From assembly GCA_036015235.1 (NCBI GenBank), contig CP107926.1, positions 7,129,501 through 7,193,500 of the forward strand: a stretch of 64,000 nucleotides of DNA. Reading direction: 5' to 3'. The notes beneath the pieces are model-generated. The model was given only the letters and a program-made list of their open reading frames with translations, had not been told where the DNA came from and ran no database searches. Position numbers and translations under genes: made by a program. The DNA is from Streptomyces sp. NBC_00433. Its GTDB lineage: Bacteria > Actinomycetota > Actinomycetes > Streptomycetales > Streptomycetaceae. Every line of letters starts with the position of its first letter. Position 1 is the stretch's first letter. Shown here one piece after another: positions 1 through 8,038 of the stretch.

Positions 1-1839
1 GAGTCGCTCGGCCTGCTCAAGATGGACTTCCTCGGCCTGCGCAACCTGACGATCATGGATGACGCGGTCAAGTCGATCAAGGCCAACAAGGGCGTCGACA
101 TCGACCTGCTCTCGCTGCCGCTCGACGACCCCAACACCTACGCCCTGCTGGGCCGCGGTGACACGCTGGGCGTCTTCCAGTTCGACGGCGGGCCCATGCG
201 GGCCCTGCTGCGGATGATGAAGCCCGACAACTTCGAGGACATCTCCGCCGTCTCGGCCCTCTACCGGCCGGGCCCGATGGGCATGAATTCGCACATCAAC
301 TACGCCCTGCGCAAGAACAAGCAGCAGGAGATCACCCCGATCCACAAGGAGCTGGAAGAACCGCTCCGCGAGGTCCTCGAAGTCACCTACGGCCTGATCG
401 TCTACCAGGAGCAGGTGCAGAAGGCCGCCCAGGTGCTGGCCGGCTACTCGCTGGGCCAGGCCGACCTGCTGCGCCGGGCGATGGGCAAGAAGAAGAAAGA
501 GGTCCTGGACAAGGAGTTCATCCCCTTCCAGGCGGGCATGCGCGAGCGCGGCTATTCCGACCAGGCCATCCAGGCGGTCTGGGACGTGCTGGTGCCCTTC
601 GCGGGCTACGCGTTCAACAAGGCGCACTCCGCCGCGTACGGCCTGGTGTCGTACTGGACGGCCTATCTCAAGGCGAACTATCCGGCCGAGTACATGGCCG
701 GCCTGCTGACGTCCGTGAAGGACGACAAGGACAAGATGGCGCTCTATCTCAACGAGTGCCGCCGGATGGGCATCAAGGTGCTGCCCCCGGACGTGAACGA
801 GTCCAACGCCAACTTCACCCCGCGCGGCGACGACACGATCGTCTTCGGCCTCACCGCGGTCCGCAACGTCGGGCAGAACGTGGTGGAGTCCGTCGTCAGG
901 TGCCGCAAGTCCAAGGGCCGCTACGCGAGCTTCCCCGACTTCCTCGACAAGGTCGAGGTCGTGGTCTGCAACAAGCGGACGGTCGAGTCGCTGATCAAGG
1001 CCGGCGCCTTCGACACCATGAAGCACACCAGGCGCGGCCTGACCGAGCACTTCGAGTCGATGATCGACAACGTGGTGCAGGTCAAGCGCAAGGAGGCCGA
1101 GGGGCAGTTCGACCTCTTCGGCGGCATGGGCGACGGCGACGCTGACGACGGTCCCGCCTTCGGCATGGACGTCGTCTTCTCCGACATCGAATGGGACAAG
1201 GCCTATCTGCTCGCCCAGGAAAGGGAGATGCTCGGCCTGTACGTGTCCGACCATCCGCTGTTCGGCATCGAGCACATCCTCGGCGACAAGACCGACACCG
1301 CCATCGCCGCACTCGCGGGCGACTACCAGGACGGCGCCATCGTCACCATCGGCGGCATCATCTCCGGCCTCCAGCGCAAGATGACCAAGCAGGGCAACGC
1401 CTGGGCGATCGCCACCGTCGAGGACCTGGCCGGCTCGGTGGACTGCATGTTCTTCCCCGCGACCTACCAGCTGGTGTCCACCCAACTGATGGAGGACGCG
1501 GTGGTCTTCGTCAAGGGCCGGCTCGACAAGCGCGAGGACATCCCGCGGCTGGTCGCCATGGAGCTGATGGTCCCCGACCTGACCGACGTCGGCACCAACG
1601 CGCCGGTGAGCATCTCCATCCCGACGGTCAAGGTCACCCCGCCGCTGGTCGCCAGGCTCGGCGAGGTGCTGGCCAGCCACAAGGGCAACACCGAGGTGCG
1701 GGTGCGCCTGCAGGGCGTGCGGTCCACCACGGTGCTGCGGCTCGACCGGCACCGGGTGACCGCCGCCCCGTCGCTCTTCGGCGACCTCAAGGCGCTGCTG
1801 GGGCCTGCCTGCCTGGGTGCGGGCCAGCAGGCGGGCTGA
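1..1839 (+). CDS. dnaE: DNA polymerase III alpha subunit, C-terminal part (5'-truncated by window edge)
   Basis: Catalytic subunit of the replicative polymerase. The frame is open from base 1, so the start lies upstream; 612 C-terminal residues are visible of a family usually near 1,180. Polymerase-domain motifs are clear: YRPGPMGM around visible residue 89, LIVYQEQVQ around 130 and FNKAHSAAYG around 205. A helix-hairpin-helix region follows near 280-340, and an OB-fold near 445-530 (GAIVTIGGIISG). The C-terminus is the shortened type of actinobacterial DnaE1. The gene ends at a hairpin shared with the facing small gene. Nothing is abnormal in the visible part. The family assignment is firm; the DnaE1 rather than DnaE2 call rests on the intact OB-fold and C-terminal region. 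Confidence 0.97.
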   Translation, partial: ESLGLLKMDFLGLRNLTIMDDAVKSIKANKGVDIDLLSLPLDDPNTYALLGRGDTLGVFQFDGGPMRALLRMMKPDNFEDISAVSALYRPGPMGMNSHINYALRKNKQQEITPIHKELEEPLREVLEVTYGLIVYQEQVQKAAQVLAGYSLGQADLLRRAMGKKKKEVLDKEFIPFQAGMRERGYSDQAIQAVWDVLVPFAGYAFNKAHSAAYGLVSYWTAYLKANYPAEYMAGLLTSVKDDKDKMALYLNECRRMGIKVLPPDVNESNANFTPRGDDTIVFGLTAVRNVGQNVVESVVRCRKSKGRYASFPDFLDKVEVVVCNKRTVESLIKAGAFDTMKHTRRGLTEHFESMIDNVVQVKRKEAEGQFDLFGGMGDGDADDGPAFGMDVVFSDIEWDKAYLLAQEREMLGLYVSDHPLFGIEHILGDKTDTAIAALAGDYQDGAIVTIGGIISGLQRKMTKQGNAWAIATVEDLAGSVDCMFFPATYQLVSTQLMEDAVVFVKGRLDKREDIPRLVAMELMVPDLTDVGTNAPVSISIPTVKVTPPLVARLGEVLASHKGNTEVRVRLQGVRSTTVLRLDRHRVTAAPSLFGDLKALLGPACLGAGQQAG

Positions 1840-1855
1840 CCGCCGTACGACGGGC

Positions 1856-1885
1856 GCGGGGGTGCCCCGAAAGGGACACCCCCGC
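1856..1885. terminator. Bidirectional hairpin terminator between dnaE and the facing small gene
   Basis: Inverted repeat with arms GCGGGGGTG and CACCCCCGC. Inside, CCC pairs with GGG around a GAAA tetraloop, with one mismatch. It lies 17 bases after the dnaE stop and 51 bases before the end of the leftward gene, so it can serve both strands. No U-tract follows, as is usual in Streptomyces. Confidence 0.75.
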
Positions 1886-1935
1886 TCATGCTGCGTTGCC
1901 TCATTGCCTCATGCCCAACGGCAGGGGCGGCACGT

Positions 1936-2115
1936 TCAGTTGTGGCCGAACCGCTTCTGCTGCTTGCCGCGCGGCGCCTGGCCGGCGGCGGGCATCATGC
2001 GCTCCTCCGACTGGTGGGCGCGGTCCTGCTCGTGCTCCTCCGCGCCGGAGTTGCGCTGCTGGTCCTGGTTCTGCTCGGGCCGGCGGTTCGGGTTCTGGTT
2101 CCGGTTCTTAGCCAC
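1936..2115 (-). CDS. Small basic hydrophilic protein of unknown function (59 aa)
   Basis: A 59-residue Asn/Gln/Arg-rich protein with no membrane segment. It starts with a lysine/asparagine stretch (AKNRNQNPNRRPEQ), has an acidic middle (AEEHEQDRAHQSEE) and ends in GKQQKRFGHN. I recognise this as a small hypothetical protein recurrent in Streptomyces, recognisable by the KRFGHN ending; its function is unknown to me. The GTG start at 2115 is chosen because AGGAAGG sits 7 bases upstream; a longer frame reaching 2328 has no ribosome site and an unlikely N-terminus. It is transcribed towards dnaE and away from the NYN gene, so the 291 bases between them should hold two divergent promoters. I could not fix either one. 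Confidence 0.75.
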   Translation of the reverse strand: MAKNRNQNPNRRPEQNQDQQRNSGAEEHEQDRAHQSEERMMPAAGQAPRGKQQKRFGHN

Positions 2116-2406
2116 TTTCGTGCCTTCCTGATGAGGGGATGTCGGCCGATCGGCCTGCCGCCACTGCGGGCTTGACGCCCAGCGGGCTCTCCGCCCCGGT
2201 GGGGCTGGTGGCCGAGCGGCCGACATCAGATTTGCACGGGAGTACGAAGGGCGCATTTCGGACAGTTGGCGGGGTGGGTGTGGCGAAAATGCCATGACCG
2301 CCACGCCGAAGATCGTGTTCCAGCTCATAACGCCCCCGCATTCGGGCAGACTCGTGGAGACCTGGGGGGATTCAGGGCCGAGGGGGGCGACCGGAAGAGG
2401 TGCGAT

Positions 2407-3693
2407 ATGGACCGCTGCGTCGTCCTGGTGGACGCCGGGTATCTACTGGGCGCAGCAGCAAGCCTTCTGGCCGGTGAACCCTCCCGTTCCCGGATCGTCG
2501 TGGATCATGCCGGCGTCGTCGCTGGCCTGCGGGAAAGAGCCGAACTCGAGACCGGGCAGCCACTGCTGCGGATCTACTGGTTCGACGGCGCACCCGACCG
2601 CGTTCCGCAACCCGAGCACCGCAGACTGCGGGTGATGCCCCGGGTGACCGTACGGCTCGGCGCACTCACCCGGACGGACGGCCGGTGGGCGCAGAAGGGC
2701 GTCGACGCCGCCATGCACGCCGAGCTGTCGGAACTGGCCCGCAACCGGGCCTGCTCCGACATCGTCCTGGTCACCGGTGACGGCGACCTGCTGCCCGGCA
2801 TGATGTCCGCCAAGGAGCACGGCGTCGCCGTCCACCTGTGGGCCGTCCAGGCCGCCGACGGCGACTACAACCAGTCGGAGGACCTGGTCGCCGAGGCCGA
2901 CGAGCGCCGGGTCCTGGACCGGGAGTGGATCACCGCCGCGATCAGGGCCAGGGACGGGATCTGTCCCCCGGCGGGCGGTACGCGGCCCGACATCGGCCCG
3001 GAGATCGCCGCGATCCTCTCCGCGCCGCTGCCCGAGTCCGCAGGCGGCCCGCCCCCGCAGGAGCCGCACCCCGCCCACCCCGCCCATCCCGCCCATCCGC
3101 CCCACCCCCCGCACCCGCTCACGCACCCCCACCCCGCGGACAACGGCACCACGCCGGCCGCCGAGCCCGCGGAGCCGGCCGGACCCGGCAGCAAGGCCGT
3201 ACCCACCCCCAAGGATCTGGCCGGCCTCGGCAAGCAGCACGCCGCCCCGCCGGCCCCCTCGCACCCCGCACCCAGCGCCACCCTGCGCTGGTCGTCGGAC
3301 AAGGGCTGGACCGACCGCGCGGGCGGCCCCGACCTGCCCGACACAAGCGGCCTGCCCACCCTGGCCCAGCTGACCAGCGCCGAGCAGCGCTGGGCCGACC
3401 GGGAGGCCGACATCACCGCGGTCAGCGGCGACCCCTACGAAGTCGGCCAGGTCTTCGCCCGCCGCTGGATCGCCCGCCTGCCCGACACCGGCCAGCTCCA
3501 GCAGCTGTCCACCCACTACCCACGGGTCCCGCACCGCATCGACGGCGAGCTGCTGCGATACGCGGCCCGCTTCGGCCTGCTCGCCCACAAGGACGACCAG
3601 ATCGACGAGCACGACCGGTACGCGATCAGGGCCGGATTCTGGCGCGAGATCGACGCGCGTACCGGCGTCGACCACAGCCAGGGCGGCGACTGA
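2407..3693 (+). CDS. NYN-domain (PIN-like) putative nuclease with His-Pro-rich linker
   Basis: A 428-residue protein. Residues 1-170 form a NYN/LabA-like domain of the PIN fold, a family of metal-dependent RNases: CVVLVDAGYLL gives the first acidic residue, KGVDAAMHAEL the second, and LVTGDGDLLPGM the third. A disordered linker (about 195-320) holds tandem His-Pro-Ala units (HPAHPAHPAHPPHPPHP). A conserved C-terminal domain (about 325-428) carries TLAQLTSAEQRW and IDGELLRYAARFGLL. The ATG at 2407 is preceded by GGAAGAGG; the open frame upstream lacks a ribosome site. It stands alone, so no substrate can be inferred. The nuclease role is by family; no activity can be read from sequence alone. 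Confidence 0.85.
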   Translation: MDRCVVLVDAGYLLGAAASLLAGEPSRSRIVVDHAGVVAGLRERAELETGQPLLRIYWFDGAPDRVPQPEHRRLRVMPRVTVRLGALTRTDGRWAQKGVDAAMHAELSELARNRACSDIVLVTGDGDLLPGMMSAKEHGVAVHLWAVQAADGDYNQSEDLVAEADERRVLDREWITAAIRARDGICPPAGGTRPDIGPEIAAILSAPLPESAGGPPPQEPHPAHPAHPAHPPHPPHPLTHPHPADNGTTPAAEPAEPAGPGSKAVPTPKDLAGLGKQHAAPPAPSHPAPSATLRWSSDKGWTDRAGGPDLPDTSGLPTLAQLTSAEQRWADREADITAVSGDPYEVGQVFARRWIARLPDTGQLQQLSTHYPRVPHRIDGELLRYAARFGLLAHKDDQIDEHDRYAIRAGFWREIDARTGVDHSQGGD

Positions 3694-3751
3694 CCCGCGG
3701 TGCGGGTCCACGCGTACAACCCCCGTTGCCCCACGAGCCGTCCGCGCCGCG

Positions 3752-3757
3752 TAGTCT
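3752..3757 (+). promoter_or_regulatory. Putative -10 element (TAGTCT) for a leaderless ABC transporter mRNA
   Basis: TAGTCT ends 8 bases before the GTG at 3766, and no purine-rich ribosome site lies between. This spacing is what a leaderless Streptomyces transcript shows. No convincing -35 was found. Confidence 0.45.
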
Positions 3758-3765
3758 CGATCCTC

Positions 3766-4818
3766 GTGAATACGGGCACGGAGGACGAGGCGCCCCCGGC
3801 GGTCGCCGCGGCCCGCGACGCGGTGTGCACCGTGCGCGGACTGATCAGGACGTACCCGGCAGGCTCCGGCGCGCGCCGCCGCGGGCTGCGCCGCCGCGGC
3901 CCCGCCGCCGAGCCCGCCGTCGTGAGGGCCAGCGACGGCATCGACCTCGATGTGCGGCGCGGCGAGCTGTTCGGCATCCTCGGCCCCAACGGGGCGGGCA
4001 AGACCACGCTCGTACGCCAGCTCACCGGCCTGCTGCGGCCGGACGCGGGCAGCATCGACCTGCTCGGCCACGACCTCGTACGCCACCCCGACCGGGCCGC
4101 CCGGCTGATCGGCTACCTCGGCCAGGAGTCCATCGCGCTGGACGAACTGACCGTGTCGCTGGCCGCCGAGACCACCGGACGGCTGCGCGGCCTCGACGCG
4201 GCGGCCGCCCGCGCCGCCAGGGACGCCGTGCTGGACGAGCTCGAACTCGGCACGATCGCGTCCCGCCCCATCAAGCGCCTCTCCGGCGGCCAGCGCCGGC
4301 TGGCCTGCTTCGCCGCGGCCCTGGTGGGGGAGCGGCCGATACTGGTCCTCGACGAGCCCACCACCGGCATGGACCCCGTCGCCCGGCGGGCGGTGTGGGC
4401 CGCGCTCGGCCGCCGCAGGACGGAGAACGGCGCCACCGTGCTGCTCGTCACGCACAACGTCATCGAGGCCGAGACCGTCCTCGACCGGGTCGCCGTGCTC
4501 GACCACGGCCGCGTCATCGCCTGCGACACCCCCGCGGGCCTGCGCGCCCTGGTCGCCGACGAGGTGCGCCTCGACCTCGTGTGGCGCACCGACCCGCCGC
4601 TCGACCTCCCCGAGATCGCCGCACTCCACCCGCTGGCCGACATCGCGGGCCGCCGCTGGACCCTGCGGCTGCCCCACGACCACGCCCGCACCACCGTCGC
4701 CCAGCTCACCGCCGGCCCCGCCTACGCCTCCCTGGACGACTTCACCCTGGCCACGCCCAGCCTGGAAGACGTCTACCTGGCCCTGGGCGGCCGCTCGAAG
4801 GGCCTGGTGAAGTCGTGA
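3766..4818 (+). CDS. ABC transporter ATP-binding protein
   Basis: A 350-residue cytoplasmic ATPase. Walker A is GPNGAGKTT (about residue 77), the signature is RLSGGQRRLACFAAAL, Walker B is LVLDEPTTGMDP, and the H-loop is LLVTHNV. About 90 C-terminal residues follow, as in ABC-2 drug or daunorubicin-type exporter ATPases. The partner permease is the gene at 4895. The GTG at 3766 is preferred: a -10-like TAGTCT lies 8 bases upstream, while the open frame back to 3700 has no ribosome site. An Arg-rich insert (RRRGLRRRG) near residue 36 is unusual but fits the codon use of the neighbours. Substrate unknown. Confidence 0.9.
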   Translation: MNTGTEDEAPPAVAAARDAVCTVRGLIRTYPAGSGARRRGLRRRGPAAEPAVVRASDGIDLDVRRGELFGILGPNGAGKTTLVRQLTGLLRPDAGSIDLLGHDLVRHPDRAARLIGYLGQESIALDELTVSLAAETTGRLRGLDAAAARAARDAVLDELELGTIASRPIKRLSGGQRRLACFAAALVGERPILVLDEPTTGMDPVARRAVWAALGRRRTENGATVLLVTHNVIEAETVLDRVAVLDHGRVIACDTPAGLRALVADEVRLDLVWRTDPPLDLPEIAALHPLADIAGRRWTLRLPHDHARTTVAQLTAGPAYASLDDFTLATPSLEDVYLALGGRSKGLVKS

Positions 4819-4898
4819 ACACGGTTCGCCGCCCCGCGGGCGGCCGGGGGGCACCGGTCCCGGTCGGCTCGGCTCTCAGGCCCGGAGGCCGCAGATGA
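4815..4898 (+). CDS. Candidate tiny bridging ORF (27 aa)
   Basis: The frame starts with a GTG overlapping the ATPase stop (GTGA at 4815-4818) and ends with a TGA overlapping the permease start (ATGA at 4895-4898). The 27-residue product is Arg/Gly/Pro-rich with no known motif. It could carry ribosomes from one gene to the next (translational coupling), or it could be chance, since open frames are common in such GC-rich DNA. The permease has its own ribosome site (CGGAGG), which weakens the need for it. Confidence 0.25.
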   Translation: MNTVRRPAGGRGAPVPVGSALRPGGRR

Positions 4899-5731
4899 CC
4901 GTCATCGCACAGGCCGGCCCCGGGCGGGGCGGGGCCACCGCCGCGGCCGCCGGCGCCGTGGAAGCCGCGCCGCTCGCGCCGCGCGCCCGGTTCTGGTCCG
5001 CCTTCGCCGCCGTCTACCGGGCGCAGCTCTCCCGCGCCCGGGTCGCGCGGATCCCGCTGCTGTTCGTGGCCACCTTCCAGTCCGTCGGGATCATGGTCAT
5101 GATGCGCGGGGTCGTCGAGGCGGGCGACGGCGAGGCCGCACGGGCCGTCGTCGCCGGCTCCAGCGTCCTCGTCGTGGCCTTCGTCGCCCTCAACCTGCTG
5201 GCGCAGTACTTCGGGCAGCTGCGGGCCTCCGGCGGCCTCGACCACTACGCCACCCTGCCGGTGCCGCCCGCCGCCGTCGTACTCGGCGCGGCCGGCGCCT
5301 ACGCGTCCTTCACCGTGCCCGGCACCCTGCTCACCGCGGTCGTCGGGTGCGTGCTCTTCCACCTCACGCTGACCACCCTGTGGGTGCTCGCCGTGGTCAT
5401 CCCGCTGGCCGGCGCCGCCCTGTCCGGCCTCGGTGCCGCTCTGGGGCTGCTGGCGCCCCGCCAGGAGATCGCCACGCTCTTCGGGCAGCTCGGCATGTCC
5501 GCGGCCCTGCTGCTCGGTGTGCTGCCCGCCTCGCACCTTCCCGCGCCCATCGGCTGGGTGCGCGACCTGCTGCCGTCCACCTACGGCGTCGAGGCCTTCG
5601 CCCGCACGCTGGGCGGCAGCGCGGGCACCGACTGGGCGGCGGTCCTCGGCGACCTGTCGGTGTGCGCGGCCGTCGGCGTCGCCTCGCTGGCCGTCGCCAC
5701 CTGGGCCTACCGCAGGGCCGCCTGCCGGTGA
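4895..5731 (+). CDS. ABC-2 type transporter permease
   Basis: A 278-residue integral membrane protein, the membrane half of the exporter whose ATPase is encoded just upstream. After a cytoplasmic N-terminus with ARFWSAFAAVYRAQLSRAR come about six hydrophobic segments: LLFVATFQSVGIMVMM; VLVVAFVALNLLAQYF; VVLGAAGAYASFTV; a pair around LWVLAVVIPLAGAALSGLG; and the last near VCAAVGVASLAVATW. GWVRDLLPSTYGVEAF is a typical ABC-2 membrane-domain loop. The ATG has CGGAGG 6 bases upstream. ATPase plus permease form a complete two-gene exporter; the substrate cannot be told. Confidence 0.88.
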   Translation: MTVIAQAGPGRGGATAAAAGAVEAAPLAPRARFWSAFAAVYRAQLSRARVARIPLLFVATFQSVGIMVMMRGVVEAGDGEAARAVVAGSSVLVVAFVALNLLAQYFGQLRASGGLDHYATLPVPPAAVVLGAAGAYASFTVPGTLLTAVVGCVLFHLTLTTLWVLAVVIPLAGAALSGLGAALGLLAPRQEIATLFGQLGMSAALLLGVLPASHLPAPIGWVRDLLPSTYGVEAFARTLGGSAGTDWAAVLGDLSVCAAVGVASLAVATWAYRRAACR

Positions 5732-5765
5732 GGCGTCCCGCGCCCGGACCTGGCACGATGGTCGG

Positions 5766-6461
5766 GTGACCGCTCCCCTGACTCCCCACGACCACTCGCC
5801 GCACCTGCCGCCCGATCCGGGCTCCGGGTCCGACCCCGGCATGGGCGAGAACCGCAGGAAGGCGGTGCTCTCCGAGGTCCGCAGAGGCGCGCTCGTCGCG
5901 CTGCTGGTCACGGTGTGCGGAATCGCCCTCGGCCTGCTCTGGCTGTGGCTGTCCCCCCGGGTCCCGCTGGTCTCGGACGGCAAGGCGGTCTACCTCAAGG
6001 ACACCGAGGGCGAGGAGGCGATCGGCGGCGACGGCACCTTCGCGCTCATCGCGGCCGGGCTCGGTGTGCTGACCGCCGCGGTGGTCTTCTGGCGCTACCG
6101 CCGCGGCGGGGTCGGCGTCGTCCTCGGCCTCGCGGCCGGCGGCGTCCTGGCCTCCGTCGTCGGCTGGCGCCTCGGCGTCTGGCTCGGCCCCGACACCGAC
6201 ATCGTGGCTCACGCCACGGCGGTCGGCCCGAAGGTCGTCTTCGACGCGCCCCTCGAACTGCGGGCCAAGTCCGCGCTCGTCGCGTGGTCGGTGGCCGCCA
6301 TGATCGTTCACCTCGCGCTGACGTCCGCGTTCGGCCCGCGAGACCCGGCCGAGCCGTCCAAGTCCGCCGACTCGTCCGGCCCGTACTGGCCCCCCGGCCC
6401 GACCTCACCCCCGCCCCCACCTGCGGCGCACCCGCACACCCCTCCGCCCCACGACGACTGA
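5766..6461 (+). CDS. DUF2567 family membrane protein
   Basis: A 231-residue membrane protein of actinobacterial family DUF2567, function unknown. The Pro-rich cytoplasmic N-terminus is followed by four hydrophobic segments: ALVALLVTVCGIALGLLWLWL; FALIAAGLGVLTAAVVFW; VGVVLGLAAGGVLASVVG; and LVAWSVAAMIVHLAL. The C-terminal 45 residues are Pro/Ser/His-rich and probably disordered. Between the first two segments is a predicted extracytoplasmic loop (VSDGKAVYLKDTEGEE) typical of the family. The GTG at 5766 is supported by a -10-like CACGAT six bases upstream and the lack of a ribosome site, consistent with a leaderless mRNA. It runs with the ABC pair but has its own apparent promoter. Confidence 0.85.
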   Translation: MTAPLTPHDHSPHLPPDPGSGSDPGMGENRRKAVLSEVRRGALVALLVTVCGIALGLLWLWLSPRVPLVSDGKAVYLKDTEGEEAIGGDGTFALIAAGLGVLTAAVVFWRYRRGGVGVVLGLAAGGVLASVVGWRLGVWLGPDTDIVAHATAVGPKVVFDAPLELRAKSALVAWSVAAMIVHLALTSAFGPRDPAEPSKSADSSGPYWPPGPTSPPPPPAAHPHTPPPHDD

Positions 6462-6522
6462 CCGCGCCGCCGGGCGCCGATTTCCGCGGCAGGCGCCGCG
6501 TGGGCGCGCTCAGCCCCCGCAG

Positions 6523-6716
6523 GCCGGTGGTCCGGGACGCACCGAACAGCCCCTTTCGGACGGTGGCGACGTGCAGCTTGTCGACGGCTGGTCGCGCAGT
6601 TCCCCGCGCCCCTGCGGGCTCGGCTCTGCCGCAGAGGGCAACCACCCAGGGGCGCTGGGAACGGCGCGCGCAGCCCACCACCCGCCGGTGGTCCGGGACG
6701 GACCGAACAGCCCCTT
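6523..6716. repeat. Intergenic direct repeat flanking a dispersed Streptomyces-type element
   Basis: A 33-base sequence (GGTCCGGGACG then ACCGAACAGCCCC) occurs at 6523-6555 and again, with one difference, at 6684-6716. Between them at 6586-6613 lies the module GCGCAGTTCCCCGCGCC, which recurs near 18.34 and 40.63 kb. The unit fills the 288-base gap between two convergent genes and contains no credible gene. Confidence 0.8.
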
Positions 6717-6749
6717 GGGACCGCGGGCTGCTCGCGCCCCTGGAGGGCG

Positions 6750-7250
6750 TCAGGCCCTGGCGATGGGTGCGGACGTCGCCGACGTCAGAGCTCGGAGGTC
6801 GGCGGGCGTCAGCTCGACCTCAAGGCCGCGCTTTCCCGCGGAGACGAAGACCGTCGGGAAGGGGAGGGCCGAGGTGTCCAGGACCGTGGGGAGGGGGCGG
6901 CGCTGGCCCAGCGGGGAGATGCCGCCCAGGACGTAGCCGGTCGTGCGTTCGGCCACCGCCGGGTCCGCCATCGCGGCGCGCTTGCCGCCGACCGCCGCGG
7001 CCAGGGCCTTGAGGTCGAGCGAGCCGGCGACCGGGACGACCGCGACGGTCAGGGTGCCGTCGACTTCCGCGACCAGCGTCTTGAACACCCGGTCAGGGCT
7101 CGTACCGAGGGCCGCCGCCGCCTCGTCGCCGTACGAGAGTGAAGACGACGGATCGTGTTCGTAGGCGTGCACGCTGAAAGGGACGCCGGCCTTCTCCAGG
7201 GCCACCGTCGCCGGAGTCCCCCCGGCGGAGCCGCTCCGCTTCCTGGCCAT
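6750..7250 (-). CDS. ybaK: YbaK/EbsC family Cys-tRNA(Pro) deacylase
   Basis: A 166-residue cytoplasmic editing enzyme that hydrolyses cysteine mischarged onto tRNA-Pro. The family fold is clear: TPATVALEKAGVPFSVHAYEHD at the N-terminus, RVFKTLVAEVDG with the conserved lysine at about 56-68, KALAAAVGGKRAAMAD, TGYVLGGISPLGQRRPLPTV and a C-terminal LEVELTPADLRALT. Length matches YbaK of other bacteria (about 160). It begins one base after the upstream gene's stop (TGAcATG), so the two are probably translationally coupled. The exact aminoacyl substrate is by family membership. Confidence 0.9.
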   Translation of the reverse strand: MARKRSGSAGGTPATVALEKAGVPFSVHAYEHDPSSSLSYGDEAAAALGTSPDRVFKTLVAEVDGTLTVAVVPVAGSLDLKALAAAVGGKRAAMADPAVAERTTGYVLGGISPLGQRRPLPTVLDTSALPFPTVFVSAGKRGLEVELTPADLRALTSATSAPIARA

Positions 7251-7251
7251 G

Positions 7252-7971
7252 TCAGTTCGCGCTGATCGGCTGGCTGGTCAGATCGACCGCGGGCAGCGAC
7301 GGCAGCTTCTCGATGACCGCGGTCTCGCGGCGCAGCAGCCGCAGCTCCGCGGCCAGCCGGGCCGCGCTGCTCGGCTCTTCGAGCAGTGCCTGCTTCACCG
7401 GCGTCTCCGCGATGAGCGCGGCCGCGACCAGATACGACAGCACGGTCGGGTCGTCGGGGAATTCCTGGCCCGGCGCCAGAGTGCGCTCCCGCGCTCCCGC
7501 CAGCCGCTTCTGGTAGGTGCCGAACACCCGGGTCACCTCCGACGCCAGCGCGCCCGCGCCACCGCCCGGGTCCTCCGGGATCTCCTCGATCTCCGCGGTC
7601 AGATACGGGCCGCTGACGTCCAGCGAGAGCAGCTTGAAGCGGAGCAGCCCGGTGGCGACCAGCTCGTAGCCGCCGCCGTCGCGCTCGGCGATACCCGTCG
7701 CGTCCGCGATGCACCCGACGCCGTGCAGGGCGGCGAGCGGGTCCTCGCCGAGACCTGCGGCCGGGCCCGCGGCCCTGCCCTCCTGACCGGTGGGGGCGAC
7801 CTCCTGGCCGTTCTTGATCGCGACCACGCCGAATCGCCGCGGGCCGTCCTCCGGGAGGGCCAGCAGATCCGCCACCAGGGAGCGGTAGCGCTCCTCGAAG
7901 ACGTTCAGCGGGAGCACGAGGCCGGGGAACAGTGCCGTGCCCAGGGGGAAGAGCGGAATCCGATCGGTCAC
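7252..7971 (-). CDS. Lon N-terminal (substrate-binding) domain protein
   Basis: A 239-residue protein made almost wholly of the LON substrate-binding domain, without the ATPase or protease domains of Lon. It starts with the family signature IPLFPLGTALFPG and LPLNVFEERYRSL, continues with FGVVAIKNGQEV and GVGCIADATGI, and ends in a helical part (TVLSYLVAAALIAET, ETAVIEKLPSLPAVD). Such stand-alone proteins are common in actinomycetes; their role is unproven, and binding to unfolded proteins is an inference from the domain. It is the first gene of a two-gene leftward unit with ybaK. Confidence 0.88.
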   Translation of the reverse strand: MTDRIPLFPLGTALFPGLVLPLNVFEERYRSLVADLLALPEDGPRRFGVVAIKNGQEVAPTGQEGRAAGPAAGLGEDPLAALHGVGCIADATGIAERDGGGYELVATGLLRFKLLSLDVSGPYLTAEIEEIPEDPGGGAGALASEVTRVFGTYQKRLAGARERTLAPGQEFPDDPTVLSYLVAAALIAETPVKQALLEEPSSAARLAAELRLLRRETAVIEKLPSLPAVDLTSQPISAN

Positions 7972-8038
7972 AATGAGCCAGCGTACGGCCTCTTCTGCGA
8001 GCCAGTACGCTCCTTTCCCCCTCCCCCCGGGGCCCCGG

